Below are positions 46,201 to 56,389 of a stretch of 64,000 nt of DNA, piece by piece. Origin of the DNA: Dacryopinax spathularia. Its lineage: Eukaryota; Basidiomycota; Dacrymycetes; Dacrymycetales; Dacrymycetaceae. Every line of letters begins with the position of its first letter. Position 1 is the first letter of the stretch. The notes under the pieces were generated by a model, which worked only from the letters and a program-made list of their open reading frames with translations, had not been told where the DNA came from and did no database searches. The stretch is from assembly GCA_037974965.1 (NCBI GenBank), contig JBBPFI010000017.1, forward strand, positions 186,001-250,000, written 5' to 3'. Both the position numbers and the translations under genes were made by a program.

Positions 46201-47298
46201 AGGAGGCGCGATTCTGACGGCAAGTAGCTCGCCGAGGCACCGCGCCCGGCAACTTGCTTCCAGTAAGCTCGTGTGGACAGCAGCGAACAAGCAATGTGGC
46301 CAGCGACGCACGGCAGAGCGCCGCCGTTCACGGCGTGGTCGACCAGCGCAAAGACATCTGACAAGCCCTGCATCAGTCTCAGGGTCCATTGTCAATATCA
46401 ACCATCATGATATCACAACATTCACACTTGCGACGATCACGTTGTTGGGACCCTGCTGGTTACGATGGCGACTGCTGCTGCTCGTGTCTTTCGGCAGATA
46501 CTGGAACAGAAGGATAATCGGAGGAACGGAAGCTTGCGTCCTGGACGGATAGCGATGGATTGCCTTCTAGTCTGGATAGGCTCTGCTTTGACTGAGATGA
46601 CGATCAACTCGACGATACTGCAGTGGGGCATGTGTATAGCTGTCTTTGTGGCATTTGAAGAAGTCCTGATACTTGCGGATCGCTACGGACTATCGGCTGT
46701 CGACGGAGGATACTACCCGCACCGACGGGGCTGTCGGCGGTGACGTCCGCGGAACTTCGAGGTAGCTGAACGAGCCGGGCGCAGCGATGTCAAGTCCACG
46801 GGAACCCATCTTCTAGTCACTTGCTCCGACTCTTTGCAAGCTGTGCAGGAATATGCCTTGATAGCCGTAGCCTTGGCCAGCCATGTCATACGGAGCAGGA
46901 AGCAAGGCTAGCGACTCCACGTCCTTGAGATGTTGGCGAGCGTTAAGCAGATCTGTGATTTCAGCTGACGGAATCGCAACAGGTCGGTACACAAGTCGTC
47001 TTGCTGTGGAACTGCCGGTTCCTTCGACTTGTGCAAGGATCTTCAGAGCCGCGATGCTGTCCCCGGGCAAGCGGTGGCAGTACGGGTGCACCCGGGCGAT
47101 TGCACCCTCCACGGAATGGCTCACAGCTCTGCCGCAACAAGCTACATAGCTGCTATACTTAGCACCATTGAAGACTTGGGAACGAAGGTGCGCCTCTCGG
47201 TGGACATTCCCGAGCGCCTTACCTTTTCGCCTCGGCTGCGCGCGGGGAGATATCCGCCCGATCAGATCAATCAAGGCCGGAAGTTGCTCTCCCGCTCA
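43245..47298. other. Long stretch without a recognised gene
   Basis: Four kilobases with many overlapping medium-length frames on both strands and no family I can recognise. The more protein-like pieces are 46465-46743 (+, ATG start, TINSTILQWGMCIAVFVAFE, a hydrophobic segment), 46813-47274 (-, no ATG; SIAALKILAQVEGTGSSTA) and about 45400-45585 (-, no ATG; ADPFFDQFQTRSTPRKKLDR). They may be exons of fast-evolving genes, decayed genes or chance frames. There are no rRNA, tRNA or clear repeats. Confidence 0.35.
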
Positions 47299-47397
47299 CG
47301 TGTCCGGTTGGGCAGCAATGCAAGTGAAACGTGTTCGAAATGCGTCCTCGAGTCTCTGCCCTTGCTGATCATTCGTGAAGTCTCCTGATATGATCAT
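47299..47397 (-). CDS. Possible first exon of an unresolved minus-strand gene
   Basis: From an ATG at 47397 the minus strand reads MIISGDFTNDQQGQRLEDAF then RTRFTCIAAQPDT. It then meets a consensus donor (GTGAGC). Amino-acid composition is protein-like. A plausible continuation is the open frame 46813-47274 on the same strand, but I could not fix an acceptor that keeps the frame. No family recognised. Confidence 0.3.
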
Positions 47398-47563
47398 CTC
47401 TACGCGTCATGAAGCAGATATGGAGAAATATTGTCCGCCACTCAACCCTCGTCTGTCCATCATCGGAGGAGCCAGGCCGAATCCCCTCCCTTGCCTACAT
47501 CCGATGTACTGCGCCATAGCTCAGAGCACAATCACAGGGCATGCGCCCCGCAGCCAGCCACCA

Positions 47564-48501
47564 TCAACTCCGACTACTGCTGCCGGCGCTCGGTCTATAG
47601 TCCGTCCCCGGACTCTCCTCCTCGCTCTCCTCCACTTCCGGTCGTCTCCCCTGCACCGCCGGAGGCCTCGGTCTCATAGCTATACCTCCCACCCCGAGGC
47701 CTGGCGCACCCGGCCGACCGGCATGGATTAATCTCCAGAAATCCTCGCTTCTCCTAGGTTCCTCTCTCCTCGGCCTTCCTGCCCGGGTTCGCCACTCGTT
47801 CACTTCCTCTCTCAGCTCATGCGCTTCTTGTGCTAGTTGGTGGAGCTCCCGCGCGACAATCTCTTGATCGGCCCTGGTCTGTTGGACATATGCCAGGGTT
47901 GATGTCAGGATCTGGTTTTGAGAAGGTCGATGGATTGAGCTAAGGGCTGGAATAAGCTTGCCGAGCGTCTATTTCAATGCAGTGCAGATGATCGTGAGCC
48001 AAGAAACAGATTGAAGGTGACTCAACGTACTAAGACACTCTCGTTTAGATTACACCTTCTCCGGCGCTCAATCTCATTATGAAGCGCCCGTTTCTCCGCA
48101 GTCTTCTTGGCTCTTCTTCTTGGGCTGCTGAAGGGATTTGGTGGGAGCTGGTCGGGGGAGAAGGGCTGAAGCGCTGGGTCTACGGGCCCTTGTGCAGCAG
48201 AGGGTGAAGGTGAGGATGGTCCAGAGGCAAGTAGGACGGGATTTGCTCGACTTCCACTGGAATGTGGTGTGGAAGACGATGGAGTTGCATATTGTGGATG
48301 TGGATGGGAATGCAGAAGGGAGGCAGCTGTAGTCGGAGCGGTATTTGTTGAGATCCTAGGCGGTTGACGGAGCGGAGGCGGAGGAGTGCGACTTTGTGTT
48401 TGTGCCGGTACCGGTGGACGGGCAGGCGGAGGCGGAGGCGGGGAGGGGGCAGGGTCTTCGAGGATGTTGAAAATCGAGGAACGACGGCCTGGGCCGTGCA
48501 T
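47564..48501 (-). CDS. bHLH transcription factor
   Basis: Exon 1 (ATG 48501) opens MHGPGRRSSIFNILEDPAPS, then a Pro/Ser/His-rich region, then the basic region RRRAKKTAEKRALHNEIERR followed by RRCNLNESVL. A GTACGT...AAATAG intron of about 62 bases splits helix 1 from the rest. Exon 2 gives TLGKLIPALSSIHRPSQNQI, LTSTLAYVQQTRADQEIV and a coiled-coil extension (ARELHQLAQEAHELREEVNE). The H-E-R pattern in the basic region (HNEIERRRR) is that of E-box (CANNTG) binders. The C-terminus has KRP-like Arg/Pro and acidic stretches. It is nuclear by family. The target genes are unknown; the helix-leucine extension suggests a bHLH-zip-like dimer. About 290 residues. Confidence 0.88.
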
Positions 48502-49288
48502 TGCATGCGGTTACGCAGTTGTTGCGTAAGGTTGTTCGTCTTGTGGGCGCAAGGGACACGCGCGATAGTCTATTGCAATGTCACTTGACGTATAAAGCGG
48601 GTTGGGGTGAGTAGGTCAGGAGAGGGAGCGAAAGGAGGCGAAACGCACACGCGGAGGCGCTAGTGCTGATGATGTTGATGATGGTGTTGAGAGGGGAAAA
48701 AATTGCACGCGAGACGCCCAGTCACACGGAACGACGTGCGCAGCCAGTCAGGCCGCAATATCTTTATAGCATCACTAAGCCACAGAGGAGGTTGGAGAGC
48801 GCTGGACGAGTGGGAGAAGCCGGCGGAAGAGTGATTCGAGCGCGCGTGAGGCAAGTTACGTTCTGGGGCGATTGAGCGGGCCGCGGTCTACGAATTCAAA
48901 AAAGGGGTTGCCACTCACCACAATTCCGCGGTCGTAGTTGCCTTCATTCAAACAGAGGATCGAGGTCTACGAACAGTTGTAATCCCAATCCCAGCAGAGG
49001 AGCGAACCAGCCCGCGCCACGAGATCGGAGGAAGGATTAGGACAGTGAACGCCGAAGGCCGATGGGGGGACGGTTACATATGTTCGCAGGGACACACGTC
49101 AGGTGTGAGATTGCACACGTGGGACCATGAGCTTCTTGTCTTCGCAACCTTCGCACGCCTCGCGTAGCTCCCAACCCACAAGGGACTTCCCTCCTCTTCC
49201 CGGCCCGGAGCTTCGCGTCTTCTCAAAGTTCGGCTTGATGTCCCTATCGGGCGAAAGGGCGGAGGCGGATACCTCCTTGCTGGGCGAG
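48502..49288. other. Promoter region of the bHLH gene
   Basis: On the minus strand a TATAAAG (about 48759-48768) lies 260 bases upstream of the start, too far for a standard core promoter unless the 5' UTR is long. No gene is seen. Confidence 0.35.
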
Positions 49289-49744
49289 TCATATAAGTAG
49301 CAATGTTGATGGCTCGCACGACGTAGAGCGGCGAAGATAAGTAGAAGAATCAATAAGGAGGTCGACCTGGTATCTATCCTCCGTAGCAGTGGAAGAGAAC
49401 TCCCACGCTGTCATTTTCATCGGCGACGCTCGGTCGCCCGAACGTTCCGCGCCCCTTTCGCCAAAATCTGGTAGCAAGCCCGGTCCAAGATCGGGAACAT
49501 CGGGTATACATGCGTAAGACCGGGCAGCGGGGAAGAGAACTAGTGCGATAGAAGAAAGGAGAAGGAACAGCGCATGTGGACTGATGTGCTGCGCATACTC
49601 TCCTGAGAAAGGAAGGTGGAGCTTTGGCTTCGAAGAACTGTTGACCATCACTAGAGGTGTTAGTCTGACGCGCACTACCCAATAGGTCGAGCTTTTCAGC
49701 AGGGTGACAGTCTCACACTCGGAACAATGTTCCACCTTATTCAT
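49289..49744 (-). CDS. Possible small secreted or membrane protein
   Basis: An ATG-to-stop frame of 151 residues. A second ATG at codon 33 would give a start MVNSSSKPKLHLPFSGEYAQ followed by a hydrophobic core ALFLLLSSIALVLFPAARSY and a plausible signal-peptidase site before ACIPDVPDLG. The rest is polar with no recognised domain. The region also has competing frames on the minus strand, and no neighbour supports it. Confidence 0.3.
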   Translation of the reverse strand: MNKVEHCSECETVTLLKSSTYWVVRVRLTPLVMVNSSSKPKLHLPFSGEYAQHISPHALFLLLSSIALVLFPAARSYACIPDVPDLGPGLLPDFGERGAERSGDRASPMKMTAWEFSSTATEDRYQVDLLIDSSTYLRRSTSCEPSTLLLI

Positions 49745-49907
49745 TTGGCCGAACGAACAACAAGATCATGTCAAACGGAAAGATGCTAGATATTTGGAAG
49801 ATTTGTCGTGTATCCGAGTCGTTTTCAACAGGATACGAAATCAAGAGGAAAAGAAACAAAGAAAGTCATTATCATGTCCTCCAATCACCCCCTCACCAGC
49901 CCACCCG
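49745..49907. other. Short gap, 3' flank of F-box gene
   Basis: It probably holds the 3' UTR of the large F-box gene. No other feature seen. Confidence 0.3.
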
Positions 49908-52544
49908 TCACACCATATGATCCCAAATATCGCCCTCCTTCCACGCCTCCAGCCCCCTCCAACTCGACAGCCCCCCCATCACCCAAAACTGCCTATCGCG
50001 CATCCTATACCCCTCAAAACACGTCACACAGCTCGTCTGATCCAGGGCAATCATCCTGAGCGGTTTCTTCGCCACCTCTCTCTTCCACCACACTAAGGCG
50101 TCCACGCTGCGCGCCTCGAGCGAGACGTTCTGCATCAGCATCGTGTGTAGCTCCGGGGCTAGGTATGTGCCCGCGGGGGAAGGGATCCAGAATGCGTGCA
50201 GGAGCCGGCGTTCTCTGAAGGGACCGTGCTTCGTCCCTAGGGCGAGGACCTCGACTTTGGGCGTGTGCCGGAGGAGGGCGGTGATCTCTTCGTGCACTAA
50301 TGTTTGGCCGTAGTACGCTACGTGCTTGACGCTGGAGACGGTCCCGAGAGGAACGTACGAGAGGGCATTGTAGTGCCATGTTTTCTGCCCTGGCGGAAGG
50401 GGGGGAGGGTTGCCGCCCCACGGAGGGAGGTCGTGTGACTGATCACCGCGGATGATGGTGAGGTGCTCCAGTTCCGGTAACTGCATATGGTCAAACAAGA
50501 TCGGGGCGTGACACCAGGCCGTCCGACAAAGATGGAGCTGCTTGACCTGCGGGAACGACGGTTTCTCGGGCTCGTCCTCGTCCTCGTCCTCGTCCTCGGC
50601 AGGAGGTGGGGGTGCAGGTGCGTAGCACGTATGTTCACCCAGGAACCCGATCGACCCCGTTTCCCTCACCCGTGCCGTAGCGCACGTACAGAGCCGGGTC
50701 AGCTCGAACGTCAGCGACCAGAGCTTGGGCGCATGCTTCATCAGCTCCACCAGGGCGCAGACGTCGACCGTATACCCCTTGAGTACTAACTGCTGCAGGT
50801 TGCTCCATTCCGCTCTCCAGGGCACTTCGTGTTGCGCCCTCGCGTGGCGCGGGTTGTCCCCGTCTGTGAGCACGAGTCTCCGGACGCGCGGGGCGAACCA
50901 GGCGGGTATGGCGAGCGTCACGGGCGGGAGCGTGAATGGTAAGTGGCCGGGACCGGGGTTGAGCAGCGCTCGCGCGAGCATACGGTCGAAGTGGATGTGC
51001 ACGTCTACGGGCACCGTGCCCGCGCGCAGGAGGACTTGGTTGTTCTTCAGTCCGCCCGGTTGGCGCCGCATGCCCCAGGGAGTACCGGACGTGAAGTGGC
51101 GCCAGAGACGAGGGGTGTGGAGGACGACGTCGTTCCATCTTTTACTGACTAACCGGACACGCCGGGCCCAGGGGCGGGCGGGCCAGGGGTCGATAGGACG
51201 CAAGAGCTTGACGTCGAATGAATTGGGCTTGGACTCGCAGTCACGCACGAAAGAGAGCTCGTGTGGCAGGGAATGGAAGAGGGTCGATTCGTCCAGCAGG
51301 CAGAGGGCGAGCTCGAGGATGTTGCTGAGGAGCTCGGCGGGCAAGCGGGAAATGGGAGAGCGATAGGCGGGAGGGGTGTGGTATGGATGGGTGGGGGGAG
51401 GAGGGGGACGGGCGGGCCGGGTGGAGGTCCATTTTTCGGGATGACGGCGAGGCGGAGGGGGAGGGGGTTGGGCGGGGAGGTAGGGCAGGCGGAGGTACTC
51501 GACTACGGGTAGGGCTGGCTGGGCGGGAAGGGGTGGGGGATGGTTTGTGGGCGGTGGGGCCGGTGCGCGAGTTGCGGAGGTCGAAGCGGCTGGAGCGCGC
51601 GGAGATGCTTGGCCGGCTCGGGCGTCGTCGTCCCCATCCGCGGAAGGCAGAGAAGAGCGAGCCGCTCCAGCCCTCGGCGAGAGTCCGCCTCTCACTTCAT
51701 CCAGCTCCTCGCCTTCTTCCTCCTCCAGTTCGTCCTCCTCCCATTCCAGTTCGTCCTCCTCATACTCCTGTTCCTGCTCCGCCTGCCGCCTCTCCAGCTC
51801 CAACCTCTCGCGTTCGCGTTCGCGTTCACGTTCCTCCCTCTCCCGCCTCCTTCTCTCCCTCCTCTCCCTCGTCACCCTCTTCCTCTCCTTCTCCGCCGCC
51901 TCCTCCTCCCTAGTAACGATCCTACACCTCCTCGCAGCCTCCCTCCTCCCCCTCCCCTCAAACAGGTACTCAAACCCCCCTCCCGCCCCCGGGCCCCTGA
52001 GCGGCCTCGTATCCTCTTCCCTATAAAGAATCCCCATAGGCGTATCAAATGCCTCACCGGGCGGTAAGCCCCTCGGGGGAGGGATGGGGATTTCCTCCAG
52101 TGGAGGATCGTCCGAGCCCAGAGGGGAAGGAGGCGGTAAGTCCGGCGGAGGGTGAAGAATGGGGCGTGAGCGGGTGGAGGAAAATGCGTAGGGCTCGAAG
52201 ACTTCGTATGGCGGGGCGGGGGGGAGGATGTTGTTTAGTTGCGGGACCCAGGAGGTGGGGGGAGTGAGCGGAGGAGGGATGGGCACGGGTGACCAACTGC
52301 TGGAGGATGAGAAGCCGTCGTCTGACTCCGAGTCGGTGTCGTCTGTTTCGAACTCGCTCCCTGAGTTGGAGTGGGTTGCAGAGGGGTCGTCGGTTTCGAC
52401 CTGGAAGGGAGTATGGGCGTTGGATGGGTTGGCGTTGCCGTTGGTGCGGTTGTTGCTGTTGGAGCGCCGAGGGTCGCCCGGGCTGTTAGGGCTAGGAACA
52501 TAATTCGGATGCCCAGGCGGGTATCCCCAACGAAAGCCGTTCAT
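49908..52544 (-). CDS. Large F-box protein with charged coiled-coil N-terminal half
   Basis: A single-exon frame of 878 residues from the ATG at 52544. The first ~390 residues are low in complexity: Pro/Ser-rich, then a long Arg/Glu stretch (EREREERERERERERLELE-like, about residues 215-260), an acidic block, and more Pro. The F-box follows at about 391-450: SPISRLPAELLSNILELALC, then RVRLVSKRWNDVVLHTPRLW with the classic second half. The remaining ~430 residues are leucine-rich segments (LQQLVLKGYTVDVCALVELM, LWSLTFELTRLCTCAT, VKQLHLCRTAW, LEHLTIIRGD, VEVLALGTKHG). The C-terminal half is the usual basidiomycete F-box/LRR architecture, and so Skp1 binding is likely; the N-terminal half is unusual. 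Confidence 0.85.
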   Translation of the reverse strand: MNGFRWGYPPGHPNYVPSPNSPGDPRRSNSNNRTNGNANPSNAHTPFQVETDDPSATHSNSGSEFETDDTDSESDDGFSSSSSWSPVPIPPPLTPPTSWVPQLNNILPPAPPYEVFEPYAFSSTRSRPILHPPPDLPPPSPLGSDDPPLEEIPIPPPRGLPPGEAFDTPMGILYREEDTRPLRGPGAGGGFEYLFEGRGRREAARRCRIVTREEEAAEKERKRVTRERRERRRREREERERERERERLELERRQAEQEQEYEEDELEWEEDELEEEEGEELDEVRGGLSPRAGAARSSLPSADGDDDARAGQASPRAPAASTSATRAPAPPPTNHPPPLPAQPALPVVEYLRLPYLPAQPPPPPPRRHPEKWTSTRPARPPPPPTHPYHTPPAYRSPISRLPAELLSNILELALCLLDESTLFHSLPHELSFVRDCESKPNSFDVKLLRPIDPWPARPWARRVRLVSKRWNDVVLHTPRLWRHFTSGTPWGMRRQPGGLKNNQVLLRAGTVPVDVHIHFDRMLARALLNPGPGHLPFTLPPVTLAIPAWFAPRVRRLVLTDGDNPRHARAQHEVPWRAEWSNLQQLVLKGYTVDVCALVELMKHAPKLWSLTFELTRLCTCATARVRETGSIGFLGEHTCYAPAPPPPAEDEDEDEDEPEKPSFPQVKQLHLCRTAWCHAPILFDHMQLPELEHLTIIRGDQSHDLPPWGGNPPPLPPGQKTWHYNALSYVPLGTVSSVKHVAYYGQTLVHEEITALLRHTPKVEVLALGTKHGPFRERRLLHAFWIPSPAGTYLAPELHTMLMQNVSLEARSVDALVWWKREVAKKPLRMIALDQTSCVTCFEGYRMRDRQFWVMGGLSSWRGLEAWKEGDIWDHMV

Positions 52545-53557
52545 CCTTCAATAGCTCAGCGTCGTACTCTCACCCGCTGAGAAGCGCAACAAGTCGTCCG
52601 CACTCAAATACGAGCAATAAGTGGCAAGCGAGTCACAGAGAGTCACAGAGGAGGGGCAGACGACGGGGGCGTCTAACTGAAGGACAACGAACAAAGGCGC
52701 CCCCTCGCCCCGCCCGAAGCGGTTTAAGTACGTTGAGGAAAGAAGCTAGCGGGAGTATTCGAGCATGTCAGAAGATGGTGGAAGGCGATCATGTGGGGCG
52801 TTGGGTTGCGGTTTGTGGTTAGCGGCCCTGGGTGGAGTCGGAAGCGAGTCGGAGGCGAGCTTCGTCCGGATGGTGGATGCTTATTGATGACTTGCCCATG
52901 GTGCCGAAAAGTTGCTGACTAGCACTAAAGACGGATTGTGGCAAGGAAATCCGGCCGAGTAATCACGCCCATCGCCAGAAAAGGCAAGCACAGCAAGAGT
53001 CGTCTTTCACGCACATCAACTCAAAATAGGGGCCTCCTTTTGTCGAGCCCCTATCTGAGCCCGGGGCGTTATCAGCTCTGAGTCGGTTCGGAGTCATCAC
53101 GTTGTCCCCCCACTGGGCTCATTGTGCACAAAGCCAGAAGCTTCCCTAGGCGCTTTCTTCCACGCCGCAAATCGTACGGTCCAGTTCGTCGCCAGCGGCA
53201 CGTGCCGCCTCGCGCCCCCAAAACAATCCATCAACAGAGCCTCACCCAACTCAAACGGAGTCAAATTCGCCTCCGCTGAAGACTCAGCCCCTCCCCCTAA
53301 TCGCAGCGGTCGCCGGGGGCCCATCGCTCCTCGACCAACGACACTCCGTCCCCCGTCCCCCGTCCCCCGTCCCTTCCTCGTACCCCGGAGAACAAAGTCT
53401 GATTCTCGTGTTGAGGAGCGTGTTGAGCAAGAGACGGTAGACCCCGAGACCTCCGTTCAGTCAGTACCCCGTACACTACTGTTCCGCCGGGAGGGAAGGA
53501 CCGAGATTTCGGGCCGACCGGACCTGCCTTACCTCACCGACTGCATACAAGGCGAGG
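52545..53557. promoter_or_regulatory. Divergent intergenic region (F-box / Rap1-like)
   Basis: It holds both promoters. It contains the 10-bp tandem AGTCACAGAG (52631-52650) and a C-rich tandem at 53348-53373. Two overlapping frames (53122-53583 plus, 53097-53324 minus) are present; neither has a recognised domain, although the minus one has protein-like composition. Confidence 0.4.
53348..53373. repeat. C-rich tandem repeat (GTCCCCC)3
   Basis: Three perfect GTCCCCC units plus GTCCC. The minus strand thus has four spaced G-runs (GGGGGAC repeats), which fits a G-quadruplex pattern. It is about 190 bases upstream of the Rap1-like start. Confidence 0.65.
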
Positions 53558-56389
53558 ATGCCGAAGAGCGCGAATCCTCGTAAATCCACCACTACCGCCA
53601 CCACTACCGCATCCACCACAACCGCAACCGGCGCCGATGCAGGAGCAGCGAGCGCCGACCTCTCCTCCTCCACTCGACAGAAAACGACCAATGCTTCCAC
53701 GGGGGCAGGAGGAGGCGGGATGGCTGGCACAGGAGGAGGGGGAGGAGGAGGAGCAACTGGGCAGGATACGGAGATCTTCGTTGATCCTATGCTTGGCAGT
53801 CCGTTGCCGATGTTTGTTGAACGGGAGGTGGTGGATGCGGGGAGGATTGTTGATCTGATTACTGTGCGTTTCTCCTCTTTCCTCCGTCTCTACCGGTCTG
53901 CCGCCTGGCTGCAGCACGCAGCCCGTGTCTGCCCAGAAGCAGACTGGGGAGAGAGATTGACGTGATTGGGTGAAACTGTGCTGATCTGAAGGAATGACAG
54001 AAACACGGCGGCCAAGTCTCCTCCGGGTACTCGAACGTCAACTACATCATCGTCAACGCGTCGACCGAATCCGGGCGCAACCTAGCCAGGCAATACGCGG
54101 GCAAGAAGGGGAAGGTCGTCCTCGCGAGCGAGTGGGTCAAAGAGTGCGTGAGGAGGGGAGAATTGTTGACGTTTAAGAGTGATTGGGCTGGGTGTAGGCT
54201 GGATGGGTATGAGCAGTGCGTCCTTTTCCTTTCATTGCTTTCTTTAACCTGTTCTTCGCGGGGCCCGGGTTTCGTGGTGCTGGGGAAAAAGCAGAGGCTG
54301 ATATGGTTGGTGTAGTGATCGACCGCAGACGGCGGCGAATATCCTTTCGTCTGTGCCGAGGGCGGGGGAGACGGCTTCCCCCGCGCCGAGGGGAAAGAAA
54401 CGCCCGCGCCCTTCTTCCTCTTCCGACCCAGTTCCTGCTCAACAGCAGCCGCAGCAACACCAACCACAGCAACTTCCCCAACACCACCACCAACAGCAAC
54501 AGCAGCCCCTGCAGCACCAACAACCCCCCCACGCGACCCACTCCCCCTCCCTCACCACCCCCACCTACCCACTAACCGTCTCCCAACTCTCCACCCCCCA
54601 CTTAACAGGCTGGAACCTCCCCAACCCCTCCGTCCCCTCGCACGCACACGCACATATGGTCCCCCCTCCCCCTCCGCCAGGCATGCAGCGGCTGCCCAAC
54701 TACGGCCCTCCAGCAGGAGGGATGCCCCCGCCTCCGCCTCCTCCGCAGATGCAGCCTGCGCTCAGGCCGTGGGAGACCAACTTCCCGCCCGCGGGGGGGT
54801 ATGGCTTTCCCTATCCGGGGGCGGAACATTGGGAGGAGAATCCGTATTATCAGCATGCGGTGCGTCCTGTTCCTCCCACCTGCGATAGTTGATAGAGCGT
54901 GCTGACTGTATGCGCTCACAGTTCCAGCCTCCACCGCCGAGCGCCTACCAGCCCGAAGAGAGCTACGTCGGGCAAACGTTCACTACCCCTCCCTCCGAAT
55001 CTGCCGATGCTGACCCGTCCGGCCTCACCACCTCAGCCACCACCACCACCACCGCAGCAGCAGCAGCCGGCGCCGCAGACAGCGACCGCGGCCGCCCCCT
55101 TCATCGCCCGACCCCCGCCGCCCCGCGCCCCTCCACCTCCCGCCAATCCATCGCCCAAGCCGGCGCCCCCCGCTCAGCCTACCGCAAGCCCATCGCCCGC
55201 TCCCCTACCCCCCCAACGCGGATAATGAAGTCGACCTTCGGCGGGAACCTCTTCACCTCCGAAGACATCCTCTACCTGAAGAAATACATCGACTACTGTC
55301 AGCAGCAGGGCCTTATCCTTAGCCTGAGAGAGATCTGTGAGCGCTTGGCGATCAGGGCGCCGCATCATACGTTTTACTCGTGGAGACGGTTTTGCAATAA
55401 ACACCAGATCAAGCTGGGGGCGTATGATATGAGCGTGTTTAAGGCTAATGTCGATGGGGAGGGGGGCGGGGGCGGGGTCTCTGGAGGCGGGTCGGGGGAG
55501 GGGGCAGGAGGAGGAGGGGGAGGGGGGATTGGAGTGGACGGGATGGGCATGGACGGGCTGAATGGAGGTGTGGAAGGAGAGGGCCGGGAAGGAGACGAAG
55601 ACGAAGAAGAAGACGAAGAAGTCCGGAACGCGATCCTCGGCCATTCCTCCCACACCTCCACCAACCCGCACGCCTCCCATCCAGGCAGAGCAAGGCTCGT
55701 CCAAGCCCCCGCTGCGGCCGGCTACGTCCAGCCGCACCAGACGGACGGGGACCGTGACAGGTCCCCTACGCCGCCTAGGACGCTGTATAGGAGTACGACG
55801 GGGAAAGGGGTGGCGTTTACGGAGGAGGACGTGAGGTATTTGTTGAGGTATTTGCAGTATGCGCAGGGGCAGGATATGGTCCAGGTTTGGAGGGATATTG
55901 CGCAGAAGGTGCGTCGCGTTCATCCTCTCACATTCTTCCCTCCGACCCTCGCATCCCGCGTCTTCTCGCAAAGGCCTGGAGTGACAGGGTGTGGTGGTGT
56001 TTGGGCAGTTGGTCGGGAGACGAAGAGATTGATGCTGGTGCTAACCCGCGCTCGCGCAGGCCCCACACCACTCCCGCGCCTCCTGGATGAAATACTGGCG
56101 TCGACACAAACACGAATTCGACCTCGACCGCCCCCCCACGCTCCCCCAAGCCGGCCCAGACGAGCCCGCAATGAAACGCCGCCGCTACGACAGATCAGAC
56201 GACATCAAGCTCGCGCGCCTCATGGCCTCCAAGCCGGCCGGCACGAGCGACCAGATCTTTCAGCAGTTTGCGAGCTTGCCGGAGAACGCGCATCATCCGT
56301 GGAAGGGGTGGCAGGAACATTGTAGGATTCATAAGGCTAAGATTGACCATCTTGTGCAGGAGATGGAGAGTGGGGTGTTTAAGGAGTAG
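53558..56389 (+). CDS. RAP1: Rap1-like BRCT/Myb telomere-binding protein
   Basis: Five exons, about 790 residues. After a Thr/Ala/Gly-rich start, a BRCT domain spans the first two exons (LPMFVEREVVDAGRIVDLIT, KHGGQVSSGYSNVNYIIVNA, VVLASEWVKECVRRGELLTF). A Pro/Gln-rich region follows. Three Myb-like modules come next: FTSEDILYLKKYIDYCQQQG ending RAPHHTFYSWRRFCNKHQ (about 455-525), FTEEDVRYLLRYLQYAQGQD ending APHHSRASWMKYWRRHKHEF (about 650-705), and RSDDIKLARLMASKPAGTSD ending NAHHPWKGWQEHCRIHKAKI (about 720-770). BRCT plus Rap1-type Myb is the Rap1 architecture of shelterin. In yeasts Rap1 binds telomeric DNA directly; in animals it is held by TRF2. Introns lie at about 53863-53999, 54215-54316, 54860-54921 and 55909-56060. 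The gene symbol is inferred from domain order. Confidence 0.85.

Noticed and set aside
53097-53583. Two overlapping frames on opposite strands between the F-box and Rap1-like genes
   Set aside because: Neither has a recognised domain; both sit in the divergent promoter region. The minus frame (NLTPFELGEALLMDCFGGAR) has protein-like composition, so a missed exon is possible but unsupported.
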